64,000 nucleotides of DNA from Nocardia sp. NBC_00565 (lineage in GTDB: Bacteria > Actinomycetota > Actinomycetes > Mycobacteriales > Mycobacteriaceae). Made by a program: the position numbers and the translations under genes. A model generated the notes under the pieces. It ran no database searches, had not been told where the DNA came from, and was given only the letters and a program-made list of their open reading frames with translations. This document shows positions 58,352-64,000 of this stretch, piece by piece (the first letter of the stretch is position 1; each line of letters opens with the position of its first letter). The stretch is from positions 7,750,001 through 7,814,000 of the forward strand of contig NZ_CP107785.1 of assembly GCF_036345915.1 (NCBI RefSeq), read 5' to 3'.

Positions 58352-59473
58352 GTGCTCGACTTCATTTATTACCCGGTGTCCTGGATCCTCTGGTTCTGGC
58401 ATCGGGTCTTCGGGTTCGCGTTCGGCGCGGACAACGGACTCACCTGGGCCCTGGCCGTGGTGTTCCTGGTGTTCACGCTGCGCTTGGTGCTCTATAAACC
58501 GTTCGTCAAACAGGTGCGTACCACCAAGCAAATGCAGGAGTTGCAGCCCCAGATCAAGGAGCTGCAGAAGAAGTACAAGAACGATCGCCAGAAGATGGCG
58601 ACCGAGATGCAGAAGCTGCAGAAGGATCACGGCTTCAACCCGCTGATGGGCTGCCTGCCGATCCTGGCGCAGGTGCCGGTCTTCCTCGGTCTGTTCCATG
58701 TACTGCGCTCGTTCAACCGCACCGGCACCGGCATCGGCCAGCTCAGCATGTCGGCCTACGCCAATGCGCATACGCCCAACTATGTCTTCAGCGCCGACGA
58801 TGTCCAGTCATTCCTGAAAGCCCGTATCTTCGGTGCACCCATCTCGGCCTACATCACCAGCCCGCCCAGCCAACTGCAGGCATTCCTCGACTACGGCGGC
58901 GTACCGACCAAGCTGAGCATCGCGCTGGTCTCCATCCCGTTGATGGTGATCGCGGGTCTGGCAACGCATTTCAACGCGCGCGCGTCGGTTGCACGGCAGA
59001 GCCCGGAAGCCGCGGCCAACCCGCAGTCGGCCATGATGAACAAGCTCGCGCTGTGGGTCTTCCCGCTCGGTGTACTCGTCGGTGGTCCGTTCCTGCCGAT
59101 CGCCATCCTGCTCTACTGGGTCGCAAATAACATCTGGACCTACGGACAGCAGCACCTCGTCTTCGGCCGCATGGCGAAGGAAGAGGAAGTCAAGAAACAG
59201 CAGAAGCTGGAGCAGCGCGCACAGAACGCGCCGAAGCCGGGCGCCAAGCCGGTCAACGTCAAGAAGAAGCAGTCGCCCTCGGACGCGACCCCCGTCGACG
59301 CCGATTCCGACGCCGATTCCGACGCTGATTCTGTGGCCGATGCGGTCGACGCTCCGCCGTCTACGAACGGCACCGCGAAGTCCCCGACCAAGGCGGGACA
59401 GGGACAGCGGCGCTCGGGCGGTCAGAAGCGGCCGGGCAACCGCGGCCGGCCGAACCAGAAGCGACGGCGCTGA
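58352..59473 (+). CDS. yidC: YidC/OxaI membrane protein insertase
   Basis: 373 residues from GTG 58352 ([11 protein letters not shown]); GTG 58340 is an alternative overlapping yidD. Five membrane helices surround the hydrophilic groove, with the conserved cytoplasmic coiled loop around 55-95 and a G-C-L-P-I-L-x-Q-x-P segment. The C-terminal 100 residues are a Lys/Arg/Asp/Ser-rich tail including a D-S-D-A-D-S-D-A-D repeat, which probably contacts ribosomes. It inserts and folds membrane proteins. Confidence 0.96.
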   Translation: MLDFIYYPVSWILWFWHRVFGFAFGADNGLTWALAVVFLVFTLRLVLYKPFVKQVRTTKQMQELQPQIKELQKKYKNDRQKMATEMQKLQKDHGFNPLMGCLPILAQVPVFLGLFHVLRSFNRTGTGIGQLSMSAYANAHTPNYVFSADDVQSFLKARIFGAPISAYITSPPSQLQAFLDYGGVPTKLSIALVSIPLMVIAGLATHFNARASVARQSPEAAANPQSAMMNKLALWVFPLGVLVGGPFLPIAILLYWVANNIWTYGQQHLVFGRMAKEEEVKKQQKLEQRAQNAPKPGAKPVNVKKKQSPSDATPVDADSDADSDADSVADAVDAPPSTNGTAKSPTKAGQGQRRSGGQKRPGNRGRPNQKRRR

Positions 59474-59570
59474 GTCAGCCGGCCTGCGAGACCCTTTGAG
59501 CAACCCTGATTGCGTTCTCCGGCCGGCGCCGGTCGCCGGTCGCGCGCGATGAGCAGATGAAGGAAATCAA

Positions 59571-60149
59571 ATGACTGTTGAAACCGACGGAGGGGACGCC
59601 ACAGTGGCGACGACGACGATGGTGAACGACACGGCCGGGCACGAAGCCGATGCGGGGACCGAACCCGCCGACACCGCGAACGATGCCGAGGAAGCCCTGA
59701 TCGAAGAGGGCGAAATTGCGGGCGACTACCTCGAGCAGTTGCTCGATGTGCTCGACTTCGATGGCGATATCGATCTTGATGTCGAGGGTGACCGCGCCAT
59801 CGTGAGCATCGATGGTGGCCGGGATCTCTCGAAGCTGGTCGGCCGTAACGGCGAGGTGCTCGACGCGCTACAGGAGCTGACGCGCCTGGCCGTGCAGCAG
59901 GCGACCGGGGTGCGCAGTCGGCTGATGCTTGACGTGGCTGGCTGGCGTGCCAAGCGCCGCTCGGAGCTGAGCGCGCTCGGGGCGGCCGCCGCGCAGCGGG
60001 TGCTCGAATCGGGTGCGCCGGAGCCGCTGGCGCCGATGACGCCGTTCGAGCGCAAGATCGTGCACGACGCGGTCGCCGCGGTCGACGGCGTCAGCAGCGA
60101 GAGCGAGGGTGTGGAGCCGAACCGCCACGTTGTCGTGGTGCCCTCCTGA
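59571..60149 (+). CDS. jag: Jag/KhpB family RNA-binding protein (KH plus R3H)
   Basis: 192 residues, ATG 59571 after AAGGAAA. An acidic N-terminus precedes a KH-II-like domain at about 55-130 (D-L-S-K-L-V-G-R-N-G-E-V-L-D-A-L-Q) and an R3H domain at about 130-190 (A-P-M-T-P-F-E-R-K-I-V-H-D). It binds RNA and is usually co-transcribed with yidC. In Gram-positive bacteria it affects cell elongation. Confidence 0.93.
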   Translation: MTVETDGGDATVATTTMVNDTAGHEADAGTEPADTANDAEEALIEEGEIAGDYLEQLLDVLDFDGDIDLDVEGDRAIVSIDGGRDLSKLVGRNGEVLDALQELTRLAVQQATGVRSRLMLDVAGWRAKRRSELSALGAAAAQRVLESGAPEPLAPMTPFERKIVHDAVAAVDGVSSESEGVEPNRHVVVVPS

Positions 60150-60176
60150 ATTGCGCACTCCGCAGGCGAATCTCGA

Positions 60177-60248
60177 GCTGATCGTTTCGAGCGACCTGCA
60201 AGCAGTCGCTACGCTGATCGTTTCGAGCGACCTGCAACCAGTCGCTAC
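60177..60248. repeat. Two tandem copies of the REP-like repeat
   Basis: Units at 60177-60212 and 60213-60248, each GCTGATCGTTTCGAGCGACC plus TGCAA(G/C)CAGTCGCTAC, 36 bp long. The first is identical to the 34027 copy over 35 bp. It lies just after the jag stop. Confidence 0.9.
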
Positions 60249-60299
60249 GAGGGTTCCAGGACGCCATGTTTGGCGACGGAACCAGTAGTGATTGGATAG

Positions 60300-60330
60300 G
60301 GCCTCTGGTCTTCGGACCGGAGGCCTTCTT
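60300..60330 (+). terminator. Terminator after jag with UUCG loop
   Basis: GGCCTCTGGTC (60300-60310), loop TTCG, GACCGGAGGCC (60315-60325), then TTCTT. The stem contains one T-G wobble and the stable tetraloop; the T-rich tail gives Rho-independent termination. It closes the rpmH-to-jag operon ahead of rsmG. Confidence 0.9.
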
Positions 60331-60390
60331 CATGTCCTGGATATCCCCCCTCCCCCGCACCGCCGCACTGATCGACTCGAGTTCGGAAGG

Positions 60391-61155
60391 ATGTTTCACG
60401 TGGAACGAGATCTCGGTGGAGTCGCCGCTGGCGACCGCTCGCCGGTGGGTTCGAATAACGTCGCGTTGCCGAATGAGCTGGAGCCCCCAGCGTCGGCCGC
60501 GGTGGTGTTCGGGGACCGGCTGGATCTCGCCCGTCGGTATTGCACGGCACTCGCCACCGCCGGAGTCGAGCGCGGGCTGATCGGTCCCCGCGAGGTGCCG
60601 CGGTTGTGGGATCGGCACATCCTCAACTGCGCGGTGGTCGGTGAGTTGATGGCCGAGGGCACGACCGTGGTCGATATCGGCAGCGGCGCCGGGCTACCCG
60701 GAATCCCGTTGGCGATCGCTCGCCCGGATCTCCGGATCACCCTGGTCGAGCCGCTGCTGCGCCGCACCATATTTCTGAGCGAGTTCATCGAGGCGGCCGG
60801 TCTCGATATCACCGTGGTGCGCGGGCGGGCCGAGCAATCGGGCGTGATGAAGGAAGCGGGCGGCGCGGATGTGGTGACGTCCCGTGCGGTCGCCCCGCTG
60901 GCGAAGCTAGCGCAGTGGTCCCTCCCCCTCCTTCGCGACCACGGGCGGATGCTCGCGCTGAAGGGCGTGAGCGCAGCCGAGGAACTCGAGCGTGATGCGG
61001 ATGCCTTGGCGAAGGCGGGCGCGGGGAATGCGAAGGTTCTCGAATGCGGTGCCGGACTCGTCTCGACGCCCACTCTGGTGATCAGCGCCGAGCGGCTGCC
61101 ACGCGCCGAGCGTCCCTCGCGACGCGCGGGTAAGTCGGCACGGAAGTCGAAGTAG
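60391..61155 (+). CDS. rsmG: RsmG, 16S rRNA 7-methylguanosine methyltransferase
   Basis: 254 residues from ATG 60391; GTG 60400, which has GGAAGG at better distance, is an alternative. The SAM-binding motif [14 protein letters not shown] and the later T-S-R-A-V-A motif are typical. It methylates G527 of 16S rRNA; loss gives low-level streptomycin resistance. A parS-like sequence overlaps the start region. The C-terminus is extended by about 25 basic residues. Confidence 0.95.
   Translation: MFHVERDLGGVAAGDRSPVGSNNVALPNELEPPASAAVVFGDRLDLARRYCTALATAGVERGLIGPREVPRLWDRHILNCAVVGELMAEGTTVVDIGSGAGLPGIPLAIARPDLRITLVEPLLRRTIFLSEFIEAAGLDITVVRGRAEQSGVMKEAGGADVVTSRAVAPLAKLAQWSLPLLRDHGRMLALKGVSAAEELERDADALAKAGAGNAKVLECGAGLVSTPTLVISAERLPRAERPSRRAGKSARKSK
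60392..60407. promoter_or_regulatory. parS-like site at the rsmG start
   Basis: TGTTTCACGTGGAACG matches the ParB consensus at 14 of 16 positions and spans the first codons of rsmG. Confidence 0.65.
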
Positions 61156-61171
61156 ATCCGATTCGCGGCAA

Positions 61172-61187
61172 TGTTTCATGTGAAACG
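61172..61187. promoter_or_regulatory. parS site 1
   Basis: TGTTTCATGTGAAACG, two mismatches from TGTTTCACGTGAAACA. Confidence 0.7.
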
Positions 61188-61384
61188 ACGCACCTAGGCG
61201 TCCCGGATTCGGATGACTCGAACGTCAAACTCCACGTGACGTTTCGAACCTGGTGCCATCGGATGGGGAAATCGATGACCCGGATTGCGCCAGCCTGATC
61301 TAGCCCGAGAGGCCCCCGAGTGCCGCACGTGTCGGCGCCCCCGACGCTCGCGGGTCGATGGACGCGGCACGGTGATGCGGCCCA

Positions 61385-61400
61385 TGTTTCATGTGAAACA
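61385..61400. promoter_or_regulatory. parS site 2
   Basis: TGTTTCATGTGAAACA, one mismatch from consensus, within a longer palindrome CCCATG...CATGGG. Confidence 0.8.
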
Positions 61401-61427
61401 TGGGCCCGGTGTTGATCCGGCACTTCA

Positions 61428-61443
61428 TGTTTCATGTGAAACA
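61428..61443. promoter_or_regulatory. parS site 3
   Basis: TGTTTCATGTGAAACA, identical to site 2 and 43 bp from it. Confidence 0.8.
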
Positions 61444-61744
61444 GCGATTCGGGCGCGCCAATCTTGTTTGCGGCAGCGAGATTCGGCACAGATTTGCGTG
61501 TCGTCTGCGCGTTGCCGCGATTCAGCTTTCTAATCGCGCTCAGTGCTGGCAAGCTAGTGAGCGTCGGGCGTGAGCGTTGGTGCCACGGAGGATGTGGGTG
61601 TCGCAGCGGCGAGAGCTCCGCTCGGTCGATCGGGCGCCGCGGTTCCGATCGAGCATCAAGTTCGATCCGACACAGCTAGTGATGACACGGCGCCGAATTC
61701 GGTCGGGCGCATGTGATCTGAGGTTCTCGCGTTAGGAGCTGTCT

Positions 61745-62752
<1,008 letters not shown>

Positions 62753-62817
62753 TCCGACGGGATCAGATGATTGATCGGGTGCAGCGTGGTGGCGAACGAG
62801 GAAAGGGTCGGTAACCG

Positions 62818-63846
62818 ATGACTCAGGCGAAGAAGGGCGGGCTAGGGCGCGGACTTGCCGCGTTGATTCCGACGGGGCCGACGGCCACACCGGGGCTCGG
62901 TGCCACACCGGGGTTGGGCAGCGCCGCCGCCAATGTCGTCATCGGAATCGATCCGATCGGCCCGCAGCCCGCGTCGGCGTTCCTGCATCGGGTCCCCGAC
63001 CCCAGTGACGAGCAGCTGTCGGACAGCGGCGCGACCTATCGCGAGATTCCGCACGAGCAGATCGAGCCGAATCCGAAGCAGCCGCGCCACGTCTTCGAGG
63101 AAGAGGCGCTCGCCGAACTCGTGCACTCCATCCGTGAGTTCGGGCTGATGCAGCCGATCGTGGTGCGCCGGCTCGAGCCCACGGTGGACAAGTATCAGAT
63201 CGTCATGGGCGAGCGGCGCTGGCGGGCCTGCCAGGAGGCCGGTCTGGCCAGCATCCCGGCGATCGTGCGGGAGACCGCCGACGAGTCGATGCTGCGCGAC
63301 GCCCTGCTGGAGAATATCCACCGGGTGCAGCTGAACCCGCTCGAAGAGGCGGCGGCCTATCAGCAGCTGCTCGAGGAATTCGATGTCACCCATGAGGAAT
63401 TGGCCGCGCGAATCGGCCGATCTCGACCGGTCGTGACCAATATGATCCGCCTGTTGAAATTGCCGATCCCGGTGCAGCGCCGGGTCGCGGCGGGCGTGCT
63501 GTCCGCCGGCCACGCTCGCGCGCTGCTCGGCCTCGAGGCAGGCGCCGATGCCCAGGAGGTTCTCGCCGCTCGCATCGTTGCCGAGGGGCTGTCGGTGCGG
63601 GCCACCGAGGAATCCGTCACCCTGGCAAACCGGGACCCGGATGCGCCAACGCCCTCCGCTCCCCGGCGCAAGCCGATCCATATGCCTGGTCTGCAGGATG
63701 TGGCCGAGCGATTGTCGGAGTCCTTCGACACCAGGGTGACGGTGAGCCTCGGTAAGCGGAAGGGCAAGATCGTTGTCGAATTCGGTTCGGTCGAGGACCT
63801 CGAGCGCATCGTCGGCATGATGGAGCAGCAGCAGCTCAACATGTGA
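62818..63846 (+). CDS. parB: ParB (Spo0J) centromere-binding CTPase
   Basis: 342 residues, AAAGGG upstream. The N-terminus begins [11 protein letters not shown], the ParA-stimulating motif. The ParB/Srx CTPase domain at about 75-165 includes N-P-x-Q-P-R, G-E-R-R-W-R-A and E-N-I-H-R-x-x-L-N-P; the helix-turn-helix with S-R-P-V-V-T-N follows, then the C-terminal dimerisation domain. It loads at the parS sites upstream and spreads as a CTP-driven clamp. Confidence 0.97.
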   Translation: MTQAKKGGLGRGLAALIPTGPTATPGLGATPGLGSAAANVVIGIDPIGPQPASAFLHRVPDPSDEQLSDSGATYREIPHEQIEPNPKQPRHVFEEEALAELVHSIREFGLMQPIVVRRLEPTVDKYQIVMGERRWRACQEAGLASIPAIVRETADESMLRDALLENIHRVQLNPLEEAAAYQQLLEEFDVTHEELAARIGRSRPVVTNMIRLLKLPIPVQRRVAAGVLSAGHARALLGLEAGADAQEVLAARIVAEGLSVRATEESVTLANRDPDAPTPSAPRRKPIHMPGLQDVAERLSESFDTRVTVSLGKRKGKIVVEFGSVEDLERIVGMMEQQQLNM

Positions 63847-64000
63847 CAGAAGTGGCAAAAATAGCCCTGTGTTTCCGACAGGCACGAGTCCGGCGCTGAA
63901 ACGTCACTGTGACGGCATCGAAAATCGGCCTCGGACAGGTTCCTTACTAACAGCACAGCGACGTGGAATGAGGCGGGTTCTCTTTGATCGCTTATTCTTG
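63847..64000. other. End of window after parB
   Basis: 154 bp with no visible gene, terminator or repeat. Confidence 0.5.

Larger units (their letters stand above)
61156..61744. promoter_or_regulatory. rsmG-parA gap with parS cluster
   Basis: 589 bp without a gene. Three parS-type palindromes with a central CATG in place of CACG lie at 61172-61187, 61385-61400 and 61428-61443. The parA promoter must lie in the right-hand half. I see no other structure. Confidence 0.75.

Overview
The window reads as the origin-proximal chromosome of a mycolic-acid actinomycete, most likely Nocardia, interrupted at its left end by an integrative and conjugative element (ICE). The evidence is the high GC content, the conserved order dnaA-dnaN-recF-dciA-gyrB-gyrA-DUF3566-tRNA-Ile/Ala on the minus strand, the divergent rpmH-rnpA-yidD-yidC-jag-rsmG-parA-parB cluster, the fhaA-fhaB-pstP-rodA-pbpA-pknA-pknB cluster, and CrgA, a 6C RNA and cutinase-family proteins. 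The genus is inferred; the sequence alone does not prove it.

Positions 1 to about 21,329 are the right-hand part of an ICE inserted at the 3' end of a tRNA-Leu(CAG) gene; its left end lies outside the window. From the tRNA inward it carries a tyrosine integrase followed by a translationally coupled, catalytically degenerate integrase paralogue, then a Zn-finger/coiled-coil protein preceded by TTTCA repeats. Next comes a rightward operon (CxxC protein, alpha/beta hydrolase, excisionase-like protein), then an XRE/MmyB-type regulator. A long leftward transfer operon follows, nearly every gene overlapping the next by a few bases. It encodes a 35-residue hydrophobic peptide, a glycine-rich membrane protein, two cutinase-family proteins (one with active-site residues intact, one missing Ser and His), small membrane proteins, VirB8-, VirB6/TrbL- and SCO6880-like components, a VirB4-like ATPase, a lysozyme-like/NlpC-P60 wall hydrolase and lipoproteins. 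I read this as a type IV secretion system adapted to cross a peptidoglycan and mycolate envelope. The regulator is flanked by two inverted, diverged copies of one operator/leader/hairpin module, one in front of each operon.

Positions 21,330-31,580 hold the tRNA-Leu and the cell-growth signalling cluster: FHA proteins, PP2C phosphatase, SEDS/PBP pair and two Ser/Thr kinases. A 37-bp tandem repeat exactly fills the gap between pknB and the convergent deaminase gene. Then come a split RibD-like deaminase/reductase pair, a TrpG/PabA-type amidotransferase, CrgA, a PH-domain protein behind two DnaA boxes, rhomboid protease, cyclophilin, a DrrAB-type exporter, a 6C small RNA and several less conserved genes, including one pseudogene with a premature stop.

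Positions 44,018-63,846 hold tRNA-Ala, DLW-39, tRNA-Ile, DUF3566, gyrA, gyrB, dciA, recF, dnaN, oriC and dnaA leftward, then rpmH through parB rightward. oriC contains DnaA-box-like motifs plus two pairs of a 17-bp repeat, each pair spaced exactly 22 bp. parS-like sites cluster around rsmG-parA. Replication initiation, helicase loading, supercoiling control and segregation are thus encoded together, with the ICE some 33 kb from oriC.
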